NCBI GenBank assembly: GCA_002440805.1
Contig: DJVD01000298.1
Span: 305-7,916, forward strand
From: Chloroflexi bacterium UBA6265
GTDB taxonomy: Bacteria; Chloroflexota; Chloroflexia; Thermomicrobiales; UBA6265
Reading direction: 5' to 3'
Length of the DNA stretch: 7,612 nt
This document shows positions 1-5,681 of this stretch, one piece after another (the first letter of the stretch is position 1; every line of letters begins with the position of its first letter). The position numbers were made by a program, and so were the translations under genes. The notes beneath the pieces are model-generated. The model saw only the letters and a list, made by a program, of their open reading frames with translations, was not told the origin of the DNA and did not search any database.

Positions 1-840
1 CTGCCGTGCGAGATCATCAGCGTCGACTCGGCCCTGGTGTACCGCGGCATGGATATCGGCACCGCCAAGCCCACGCCAGAACAAATGGCGCGGGTGCGCC
101 ATCACCTCATCGATTTCCTTCACCCCAACGATCCCGTATCACTTGCAACTGTGCAGGACCTCGCGTATTCGACCATCGACGAGATCGTCGCTCGCGGGGT
201 ACTGCCCATCCTGGTGGGGGGCACGCCGCAATACGTGAATGCGATCGTGGAGAACTGGCGGATTCCGCGCGTGGAGCCAAATCCTGAATTACGCGCAAGG
301 CTGGAAGCCGAGGAAGCGCGGGAAGCGGGTACTCTGCTTGCACGGTTAGTGGAGGTGGATCCTGAAGCTGCCCGGAAACATGCTGGCAATACCCGGCGCG
401 TCATCCGGGCACTGGAGGTGTTCGAGGCCACCGGAATGCCCATCACCACACTGCAGGGCAAGAACCAACCCCGCTACGACGCACTGGAACTGGAACTCTG
501 GCGACCACGTGACGAGCTTTACGAGCGGATTGACGACCGCGTGGCAATGCAGTTTGAGCAGGGCCTTGAAAAGGAAGTGCGATCGCTGCTGGACAGCGGT
601 GTCGATCCGCTGGCGGGATCATTCGCCAGCATCGGTTATCGCCAACTGGTGCCGTACATTCGGGGCGAATGCTCTCGCGAAGATGCGATGGAGCGTGTGC
701 GCCTGGATAGTCATCGGCTGGTGCGGCATCAGGATACCTGGTGGCGCAAGAACCCGCGACTAGTGCGTATCGATCTCACCCAGCCAGGGGCCACGACCGA
801 GCTGGTGGACCGCATCGCCTCGTTCTTAGGCAACCCATAG
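1..840 (+). CDS. miaA: tRNA dimethylallyltransferase MiaA, 5'-truncated by the window edge
   Basis: MiaA transfers a dimethylallyl group from DMAPP to N6 of adenosine 37 in tRNAs that read UNN codons (cytosolic tRNA modification). The frame is open from base 1 and 279 residues are visible. The family is usually about 290-320 residues, so roughly the first 25-30 residues, including the P-loop, lie outside the window. Visible hallmarks, numbered from the first visible codon, are SVDSALVYRGMDIGTAKP with the probable catalytic Asp at 9, HHLID, GGTPQY at 73-78 (the family's GGTGLY-type motif), NTRRVIRALEVFEATG, ASIGYRQ, and the C-terminal HRLVRHQDTWWRK element. The internal ATG at base 49 falls inside the conserved VYRGMDIGTAKP motif, so it is not the real start. 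The gene ends with TAG at 838-840. A 109-bp gap without an obvious terminator separates it from the next gene on the same strand, so read-through is possible. The family assignment is firm. Confidence 0.96.
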   Translation: MPCEIISVDSALVYRGMDIGTAKPTPEQMARVRHHLIDFLHPNDPVSLATVQDLAYSTIDEIVARGVLPILVGGTPQYVNAIVENWRIPRVEPNPELRARLEAEEAREAGTLLARLVEVDPEAARKHAGNTRRVIRALEVFEATGMPITTLQGKNQPRYDALELELWRPRDELYERIDDRVAMQFEQGLEKEVRSLLDSGVDPLAGSFASIGYRQLVPYIRGECSREDAMERVRLDSHRLVRHQDTWWRKNPRLVRIDLTQPGATTELVDRIASFLGNP

Positions 841-949
841 GTAACAATTGGTAAGCCATATGCCATACTTGACGATGCCACTCGGCTTTCCGGGTGACGT
901 AGTGACGCGATGGCGGAGCTATTGACCGCAATCGCCGGGAGTTACTGAC

Positions 950-1843
950 ATGACCCACAATGCTGATACACAGGCGACCACAGCGTTCGCCGAATATGCC
1001 CATCCTGAAGTACTGGTGACAACCGAATGGTTGGCGGAACATCTCGACGATCCGAACGTGGTTGTGCTGGAATCCGACGAAGACCTGCTGCTCTATGAAC
1101 TCGGCCACATCCCCGGCGCCCTGAAGCTGGATTGGGAAACCCAGATGCAGCAGCCGGTGATCCGGGATTTCGTCGATAAGGCCGGTTTCGAACAGCTCGC
1201 CAGCGAACGTGGCATTCGCCCCAACACCACCGTGGTGTTCTATGGCGACAAGAACAACTGGTACGCCACATATGGTTTCTGGCTGTTCAAGTACTACGGC
1301 CATAAGGACGCACGCGTGCTCAACGGTGGTCGTGCCAAATGGCAGGCCGAGGGCCGCCCATTCACGCGCGACGTGCCGGAGGTGGAAACCACCACTTACA
1401 GCGCCAGCGAGCCTGACAATAGCATCCGCGCCTTCCGCGATGATGTGATGGCCTTCCTGAAAACCGATAATCCCCGCCTCGTGGATGTGCGGTCAAACCC
1501 CGAGTACACCGGCGAACTACTGCATGCTATCGGTTACCCGCAAGAGGGTGCGATGCGGGCTGGCCATATCAAGGGAGCCGTGAATGTGCCATGGGGCACT
1601 GCCGCCAACGAAGACGGCACATTCAAGGCAATTGATGAACTGCGCGAGCTCTATGCCGCAAAGGGCATTACGGGCGATAGTCCGGTAATCGCGTACTGCC
1701 GCATTGGAGAGCGATCGAGCCATACCTGGTTTGTGCTCACCCAACTGCTCGGATATAACGACGTACGCAACTACGACGGCTCGTGGACCGAATGGGGCAG
1801 CCTCGTGGGCGCACCCAACGCCACCGGCAATGAGCCCGGCTAG
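950..1843 (+). CDS. Thiosulfate sulfurtransferase, tandem rhodanese domains (CysA2/SseA type)
   Basis: This 297-residue protein has two rhodanese domains. Such enzymes move sulfane sulfur from thiosulfate or 3-mercaptopyruvate to cyanide, thiols or acceptor proteins through a cysteine persulfide. The N-terminal domain (about 20-130) carries [11 protein letters not shown], and GDKNNW at 99-104 sits where the catalytic loop should be. It has no Cys there, as expected for the inactive structural domain. The C-terminal domain (about 155-290) carries [21 protein letters not shown] and the active loop CRIGERSS with catalytic Cys250, followed by [16 protein letters not shown]. From memory these motifs match mycobacterial CysA2/CysA3 closely. 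The six-residue [12 protein letters not shown] loop fits thiosulfate sulfurtransferases rather than the CGSGVT loop of mercaptopyruvate enzymes. The ATG at 950 has a GGGAG ribosome-binding site about 8 bases upstream. The stop lies right at the start of the Fe-S scaffold gene, which suggests one transcript and possible sulfur supply to that scaffold (inference). Confidence 0.95.
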   Translation: MTHNADTQATTAFAEYAHPEVLVTTEWLAEHLDDPNVVVLESDEDLLLYELGHIPGALKLDWETQMQQPVIRDFVDKAGFEQLASERGIRPNTTVVFYGDKNNWYATYGFWLFKYYGHKDARVLNGGRAKWQAEGRPFTRDVPEVETTTYSASEPDNSIRAFRDDVMAFLKTDNPRLVDVRSNPEYTGELLHAIGYPQEGAMRAGHIKGAVNVPWGTAANEDGTFKAIDELRELYAAKGITGDSPVIAYCRIGERSSHTWFVLTQLLGYNDVRNYDGSWTEWGSLVGAPNATGNEPG

Positions 1844-2279
1844 AGAGGAACCGATTCTGGACCGTCAGGAATACATCGAGAATATTCTCGATCACTATGA
1901 ACAACCGCGTCACAAACACCGGATGGAGAATCCGTCGGTGCAACTCGGTGGCGGCAACCCCGGCTGTGGCGATCTGATCACCATGTACCTGCGCATTTCC
2001 GATGATGACCGCATCGAAGAAGTGAGCTTTGAGGGAGATGGCTGCACCATTTCCCAGGCAGGCGGCTCGATGATCGCGGAGATCATCGAGGGGATGACCC
2101 TGGATGAAGTCGCCAACCTCGGCACCCATACCATGATCGAGGAAATGGGAGCAGAAACAGTTAAAAGCCGAGTCCGCTGCGCCACCCTGGCGCTCGGCAC
2201 GGCTCAGGCTGCCGTGAAGTCGTATCGTAACGACCAACGCACAGCCGCATCAGAAGCGCCGGCACCGTTCGAGAACTAG
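1830..2279 (+). CDS. sufU: IscU/SufU-type Fe-S cluster assembly scaffold
   Basis: Scaffold or sulfur-relay protein of Fe-S cluster assembly; the family accepts sulfur from a cysteine desulfurase and binds Zn or a nascent cluster. The ligand set is visible as NPGCGD (Cys46, Asp48), [13 protein letters not shown] (Cys72) and [13 protein letters not shown] (Cys117), numbered from ATG 1830. The start is uncertain. ATG 1830 gives 149 residues and overlaps the sulfurtransferase by 14 bases, but no Shine-Dalgarno sequence precedes it. A strong AGAGAGGAA (1842-1850) lies inside that reading and is ideally placed for CTG 1857, which would give 140 residues beginning (M)[18 protein letters not shown], a typical family N-terminus. 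The conventional ATG is listed, but CTG is a serious alternative. The RCATLA motif and the lack of the IscU CysHis pair are SufU-like, but the spacing between the second and third Cys is IscU-like, without the extra ~20 residues of Firmicute SufU. The C-terminal tail (SEAPAPFEN) is probably disordered. Confidence 0.93.
   Translation: MSPAREEPILDRQEYIENILDHYEQPRHKHRMENPSVQLGGGNPGCGDLITMYLRISDDDRIEEVSFEGDGCTISQAGGSMIAEIIEGMTLDEVANLGTHTMIEEMGAETVKSRVRCATLALGTAQAAVKSYRNDQRTAASEAPAPFEN
1842..1859 (+). promoter_or_regulatory. Strong ribosome-binding site followed by CTG, possible true start of the scaffold gene
   Basis: AGAGAGGAA starts within the sulfurtransferase stop codon. The GAGG core (1845-1848) is followed by 8 bases and then CTG (1857-1859), in frame with the scaffold. 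There is no in-frame ATG, GTG or TTG near that position. The nearest upstream ATG (1830) has no ribosome-binding site. This suggests initiation at a rare CTG, or otherwise stop-restart initiation at ATG 1830. Confidence 0.5.
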
Positions 2280-2300
2280 AGACACCATAGCAGGATACTA

Positions 2301-2347
2301 GCGCGCTCGGATGCCAACAATTGCGGCGGCATCCGAGCGCGCATTTT
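2301..2347 (+). terminator. Intrinsic terminator after the sulfurtransferase-scaffold pair
   Basis: GCGCGCTCGGATGCC (2301-2315) is a perfect 15-base inverted repeat of GGCATCCGAGCGCGC (2328-2342). The loop is 12 bases, and ATTTT (2343-2347) follows directly. It starts 21 bases after the scaffold stop codon. The T-run is short, but the stem is long, GC-rich and without mismatches, so a Rho-independent terminator is the most likely reading. Confidence 0.85.
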
Positions 2348-2359
2348 CCCGTCATGCTC

Positions 2360-2368
2360 TGCTACAAT
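2360..2368 (+). promoter_or_regulatory. Candidate extended -10 promoter for the DUF2851 gene
   Basis: TGCTACAAT contains TACAAT (2363-2368, one mismatch to TATAAT) preceded by the TGn extension at 2360-2362. It lies just behind the terminator hairpin and 49 bases ahead of the DUF2851 start codon. No good -35 hexamer sits 16-18 bases upstream, which is tolerated by extended -10 promoters. A preceding terminator and a following gene make a promoter in this gap likely, but the exact element is inferred from sequence only. Confidence 0.5.
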
Positions 2369-2417
2369 CGCTGCAGATCATCAGAACAGATGTACGCATT
2401 CCCCCTGAGGCGTTGTC

Positions 2418-3779
2418 ATGGCCGACGTGCGTAGTGATACCGAGACTCGTGTTCCGGACAAACGCCGGCTCCGCGAGCTTGCGATGAGCGCTGCCTGGAA
2501 TGGTGCGTTGCAACGCGAAGTGATTACTACCTCAGGACAACACGCCTCTGTCATCTTCCATGGAAACTGGAGCAACGGGTTCGGCCCTGATTTCCGCGGT
2601 GCCATGCTGGATTACGGCGATGGCAAGCTGTTCACCGGGGATATCGAGATCCACATTCGGGCCAGCGACTGGATCCAACACGGACACCACCTTGATCCCG
2701 CGTACAACAATGTTGTCATGCATCTCGTCAGCGTGAACGATCTCGAGTCAACCCGCTGCGTCAATGGCAGAGAGGTTCCAGTGGCAATCCTCTCCGTTCC
2801 TGACGAGACCCTGTTTGCCATCGACCAACGTTTGCCGCAGGTATGGAACGAGATTGGCGGCAGCGTCTGTGCCGCGGAACTGTCCCACCGCAATCCCGGG
2901 GTTATCCGGTCGGCCTTGCATCGCCTGGGCGATGTGCGATTTCGCTCCAAATCAGCATTGTTTGAGTCCGAGATTTTGGAATCAGGAGATGAAGCGGTGT
3001 TCCTGAAAGGCCTGTTTGGTGCCTTTGGGTACAGCGCCAACCGCGCGCCAATGGAACAGCTCGCCGACCTTATGCTGCGATACGGCGTGCTCACGAATGC
3101 ACGGGCGTTCGAAGGTGGCACGCCGACGCCGTGGCTTGTGGGCGTACTGCTCGGTATAGGAGGATTCTTGCCGCTCGCTCCTGCCGATGCGCATGCTGCC
3201 GGTATCTTGCCGGAAGACCAGTACCGGATCGAACGCGCCTGGAGCGAATCAGGAGCCGGGTTCGCTGGCGAGTTCGTACCTGCCACCAGTTGGCAAATGG
3301 CGCGGGTGCGGCCGGCAAACCACCCCGCATACCGCATCATGCAGTTGGCGACCATGCTTTCACACACTGAAGGGGAACCGTTGATTCGGCTGCAAACCAC
3401 GGTAATGTCCGGTGATGACATTTGCCACTACCTGCGGGAGGTGACGGCACGGCCCTGGCACCCTGGGCTCGGAGCCGGCCGCGCCACCGCAGTCACTGCC
3501 AGCGTGGTGCTACCGATTTTGGCCGCGATTGCATCGATAGAGGGTGATGGCGAACTCGAGGACGCTGTCTCACGCGCGTGGGCCGAGCTCCGCCACGCTG
3601 AATGGACTCAGCCCGCCCGTCGCGCCTTGCGCCAGGTCACAGGCGGCCCCACGATCCGCTCACTCGGCGAGCGGGGACACCAGGGCCTGCTCCACCTTGA
3701 TCGGGAAATGTGTGCTCCCCGTAAGTGTTCTGCTTGCCCAATCGCCGCTGCAGTGCTAAGGGATTCAGGTTCAGCTTAG
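2418..3779 (+). CDS. DUF2851 family protein of unknown function
   Basis: This 453-residue protein shows the pattern I associate with the uncharacterised DUF2851 family. It has an N-terminal AWNGALQ, then GPDF (56-59), GDIEIHIRASDW (74-85), HGHH (88-91), DPAYNNVVMHLV, and a C-terminal cysteine cluster at Cys432, Cys437 and Cys440 (C-x4-C-x2-CP). Its length is about normal for the family. No signal peptide or clear membrane segment is visible, so it is probably cytosolic. The spacing of Asp58 in GPD and Glu77 in EIH resembles the PD-(D/E)xK nuclease core with His in place of Lys. With the terminal cysteines this could indicate a metal- or Fe-S-containing nuclease-like protein, but that is speculation. 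ATG 2418 is preceded by TGAGG with a 7-base spacer. The gene has its own probable promoter and stands alone on this strand. Its stop codon overlaps that of the converging SDR gene. Family membership is fairly secure; the function is unknown. Confidence 0.88.
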   Translation: MADVRSDTETRVPDKRRLRELAMSAAWNGALQREVITTSGQHASVIFHGNWSNGFGPDFRGAMLDYGDGKLFTGDIEIHIRASDWIQHGHHLDPAYNNVVMHLVSVNDLESTRCVNGREVPVAILSVPDETLFAIDQRLPQVWNEIGGSVCAAELSHRNPGVIRSALHRLGDVRFRSKSALFESEILESGDEAVFLKGLFGAFGYSANRAPMEQLADLMLRYGVLTNARAFEGGTPTPWLVGVLLGIGGFLPLAPADAHAAGILPEDQYRIERAWSESGAGFAGEFVPATSWQMARVRPANHPAYRIMQLATMLSHTEGEPLIRLQTTVMSGDDICHYLREVTARPWHPGLGAGRATAVTASVVLPILAAIASIEGDGELEDAVSRAWAELRHAEWTQPARRALRQVTGGPTIRSLGERGHQGLLHLDREMCAPRKCSACPIAAAVLRDSGSA

Positions 3780-4552
3780 TCGGTACTGCCGACGTACACC
3801 GTGGCGCCGTGTTCAAGGTCGTTCCTGCCGGCAGCGAGGATGATACTGGCCGCGAAGTCCTCCGTGGTCGGCAACCAGCCCGTGTCAGCGCGGCGCTGTT
3901 CAATCACCCCGGGATTCATGCGGTCGAGAAGTTTGGGCGTGATCGTGCCATCAATGAGGTCGCCGGACACCACCGCAAAGCGAATACCCTTTGCAGCCAT
4001 CTGCGGCATAAGGTCGCGCAGGGCAGTCTCCCCCGCTTTCTTGCCAGCGGCCACCGTCTCGTAGCTCCCCATCACCGGCTTGTCGCCATAGAAGTGCGCG
4101 AGATGACTGGTGACGAAGACGATCACGCTCCCCGCCTCCATCACGGCAATCGCCGCTTCCGCAGCGTGCCTCTGGGCATCGCGATTGAGCACCATCGAAT
4201 AGTCTTCCGGCATATCCTTCTCCAGCCCGCCGGAAGCATTGAGCACGAGCACATCGATCCGGCCGAACATCGCCTTCGCGAGGTCGAACATGGAGCGAAC
4301 GGCAACCTGGTCGGTCAAATCCGCTGCAAACAGTTCCGCCCGACGTCCTTCGGCAGCAACGGCATCTGCCACCTGTTGCGCCCGTTTGGCTTTGCTGCGG
4401 TAGTTGATCCCCACATCGGCACCGGCCCTGGCGGCGATCTGGGCCGCTGCCGCACCCACGCCGCGCGAGGCCCCGGTGATGAGCACGACACGATCGGTGA
4501 GATCGACTTCGGGATTCTCCAGGGTTTGGTTGATATGCAGTTCGTGAATCAC
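3776..4552 (-). CDS. Short-chain dehydrogenase/reductase (SDR) with atypical active-site spacing
   Basis: Probable NAD(P)-dependent oxidoreductase with a Rossmann fold; the substrate is unknown. Read from GTG 4552 it has 258 residues. TGASRGVG (26-33) binds the dinucleotide, Asp78 in AADLTD contacts adenine, and NASG (105-108) replaces the usual NNAG. Ser149 in VTSH is the probable catalytic serine. The canonical YxxxK is absent. The sequence reads YETVAAGKK, placing Tyr164 seven residues before Lys171, with Val167 where Tyr is expected. From memory a group of actinobacterial SDRs has a similar YEPVARSKRAGE segment, so this may be a subfamily trait and not decay. GTG 4552 is chosen because GGGGAG lies 6 bases upstream. 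The in-frame GTG at 4570 would add six residues but has no good ribosome-binding site. The gene is divergent from the GNAT gene, 78 bp away, and overlaps the DUF2851 stop by 4 bp. Confidence 0.9.
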   Translation of the reverse strand: MIHELHINQTLENPEVDLTDRVVLITGASRGVGAAAAQIAARAGADVGINYRSKAKRAQQVADAVAAEGRRAELFAADLTDQVAVRSMFDLAKAMFGRIDVLVLNASGGLEKDMPEDYSMVLNRDAQRHAAEAAIAVMEAGSVIVFVTSHLAHFYGDKPVMGSYETVAAGKKAGETALRDLMPQMAAKGIRFAVVSGDLIDGTITPKLLDRMNPGVIEQRRADTGWLPTTEDFAASIILAAGRNDLEHGATVYVGSTD

Positions 4553-4604
4553 AGTCTTCTCCCCATGCACGCCCGCTGGTGTATCGTGGTGTTCTGATAT
4601 TTAC

Positions 4605-4614
4605 CATTGCAATG
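4605..4614. promoter_or_regulatory. Palindrome in the SDR/GNAT divergent gap, possible operator
   Basis: CATTGCAATG is a perfect 10-bp palindrome in the 78-bp region between two divergent start codons (4553-4630). Both promoters must lie in or near this gap unless one is internal to a gene. No convincing -35/-10 pair was found on either strand. A regulator site is possible, but a 10-bp palindrome can easily occur by chance. Confidence 0.2.
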
Positions 4615-4630
4615 TGAGAAAGGATAGCCC

Positions 4631-5233
4631 ATGCCAGCCGATTCGCAGCCCGTTATCACCTTGAAGGGATCCAGTATTGCGCTCGGGCCCATCCGCAAGG
4701 ACTTGATCCCACTCTATCAAACATGGATGAATCAGCTCGAAACGACACGGTTCTTGAGAATGGGTGTGTACAGCCTCGAAAATGAAGAAAGCTGGTATGA
4801 GAGCGTTGCCCGCGGCACGGATATCTCGTACTTCACGATCTACGAATTACCTCATTACCGGCCGATTGGCGGAGTGGACCTGCATAGCATTGATCGCGTG
4901 AACCGATCCGCCGAGTTGGGGATCATGATTGGAGAGCCAGATGCCCGCGGCAAGGGTTACGGCACCGAGTCCGTGAAGCTGATATGCGATTGGGGATTTA
5001 ACGCCCTCGGACTGAACAACATCATGCTGTTGACGTTCGCCTGGAATATCGCCGGCCAGAAGGCATACACCAGGGCCGGTTTCCGTGAGATTGGTCGTCG
5101 TCGCCAGGCCCGCTGGTTCGCCGGCCAATACTGGGATGATATCTACTATGACCTGCTGGCGGATGAGTTCGAAAGCACTGTTGTGCTCCCAACAGTGCTC
5201 GCCGGGATCGAGATGCCGGCCACCACAGGATGA
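4631..5233 (+). CDS. GNAT-family N-acetyltransferase, RimJ/RimL type
   Basis: Acetyl-CoA-dependent N-acetyltransferase of 200 residues; the acceptor is unknown. The GNAT fold is recognisable. It begins with the strand ITLKGSSIALGPIRKDLIP, followed by a helix region with NQLETTRFLRMG, and PIGGVDLHSIDRVNRSAELGIMIG forms the central strands. ARGKGYG (105-111) matches the acetyl-CoA pyrophosphate-binding R/QxxGxG/A loop, and NIAGQKAYTRAGFREIGRRR is the typical C-terminal motif. It most resembles the RimJ/RimL-like group, which includes both protein and small-molecule acetyltransferases, so no substrate is proposed. ATG 4631 has AAAGGA 6 bases upstream. The last ~20 residues (VVLPTVLAGIEMPATTG) extend past the fold, and their DNA forms an inverted repeat. 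The gene is monocistronic, divergent from the SDR and convergent with the pncA/PH-domain pair. Confidence 0.93.
   Translation: MPADSQPVITLKGSSIALGPIRKDLIPLYQTWMNQLETTRFLRMGVYSLENEESWYESVARGTDISYFTIYELPHYRPIGGVDLHSIDRVNRSAELGIMIGEPDARGKGYGTESVKLICDWGFNALGLNNIMLLTFAWNIAGQKAYTRAGFREIGRRRQARWFAGQYWDDIYYDLLADEFESTVVLPTVLAGIEMPATTG
5174..5199. repeat. Perfect 10-bp inverted repeat inside the 3' end of the GNAT gene
   Basis: AGCACTGTTG (5174-5183) and CAACAGTGCT (5190-5199) form a perfect 10-bp stem with a 6-base loop. It lies in the codons just before the GNAT stop. On the minus strand the stem is followed by TTCG and so ends in a short CTTTC tract, which could weakly stop transcription arriving from the PH-domain gene. 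On the plus strand no T-run follows. Confidence 0.6.
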
Positions 5234-5239
5234 ACCTTG

Positions 5240-5267
5240 GTGGGCGGGATCGACTATACCCGCCCAC
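5240..5267. terminator. Hairpin between the convergent GNAT and PH-domain genes
   Basis: GTGGGCGGG (5240-5248) and CCCGCCCAC (5259-5267) form a perfect 9-bp GC-rich stem with a 10-base loop, 6 bases after the GNAT stop and 24 bases beyond the PH-domain gene stop. Neither strand has a T-run after it. It is positioned like a bidirectional terminator, but without the U-tract it may instead act with Rho or as an RNA 3'-end stabiliser. Confidence 0.5.
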
Positions 5268-5291
5268 GGCGCCTGGCTGGGATGAAATCTA

Positions 5292-5681
5292 TTACTCTCC
5301 GCCCTCAGTCCAGTTCTCCTCAAACACACCCACGCGATGGCGCTGACGCTCAACTCGGCTGGCGTCGCGGATCTTGTTCTTTACATCCTCGGCATTCGCG
5401 ATATCGAACATCACCAGCGCACCTCCTGTGGCGTCGCCCGAATGGATGATGATGTTCCCCACGCCAAACATGCGATCGAACATCGAGCGTTCCACACTTA
5501 GATCCTGCACACGAAACAGCTCGATCTCCTCAGTGCGTTTATTGAGGATGCCGTACTCCACGATAATGCGCTCCGAAGTGACTTCATAGCGTTCCGAAAT
5601 TGCCTTGCGAAACGCCGTCGCCATACTTGGTTTGCCACGCCAAACGGGCGTTTCCTTCCGAGGTGCCGGGGGTTGTCTCAT
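5292..5681 (-). CDS. Small soluble bacterial PH-domain (DUF304/YdbS-like) protein
   Basis: This 129-residue protein contains a bacterial pleckstrin-homology-like domain at about 31-112. The pattern is YEVTSERIIVEYGILNKRTEEIELFRVQDL, then MFGVGNIIIHSGDATGGALVMFDIANAEDVKNKIRD, matching the bPH_2/YdbS type. Residues 13-20 (VWRGKPSM) resemble the short motif that precedes membrane helices in YdbS-like proteins. Here only about 10 polar residues separate it from the PH domain and no membrane segment exists, so the protein is probably cytosolic. Function and ligand are unknown; bacterial PH-like domains often mediate oligomerisation. ATG 5681 overlaps the pncA stop in an ATGA arrangement, with GGAG about 10 bases upstream, indicating translational coupling. 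Met20 is a possible later start, but the preceding motif argues for the longer form. The C-terminal tail after 112 is short and charged. Confidence 0.85.
   Translation of the reverse strand: MRQPPAPRKETPVWRGKPSMATAFRKAISERYEVTSERIIVEYGILNKRTEEIELFRVQDLSVERSMFDRMFGVGNIIIHSGDATGGALVMFDIANAEDVKNKIRDASRVERQRHRVGVFEENWTEGGE

Noticed and set aside
49..51. The internal ATG as a miaA start
   Set aside because: It falls within the conserved VYRGMDIGTAKP motif, and coding sequence is open and conserved from base 1, so the gene is simply cut by the window edge.
861..874. Possible promoter elements before the sulfurtransferase (TGCCATACT as extended -10; TTGACG as -35)
   Set aside because: The -10 candidate matches only 4 of 6 bases and has no -35; the TTGACG has no -10-like hexamer at 16-19 bases. 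Too weak to list as a feature.
2612..3421. A 269-codon minus-strand open frame inside the DUF2851 gene
   Set aside because: Its translation is Ser/Arg/Pro-rich and low in complexity, and the DUF2851 motifs on the other strand explain the region.
4565..4570. GTG 4570 as the SDR start
   Set aside because: It lacks a good ribosome-binding site, and the GGGGAG just downstream is ideally placed for GTG 4552.
3725..4597. A 290-codon plus-strand open frame opposite the SDR gene
   Set aside because: The opposite strand encodes an intact SDR with its own ribosome-binding site, and the plus-strand translation shows no recognisable domain.
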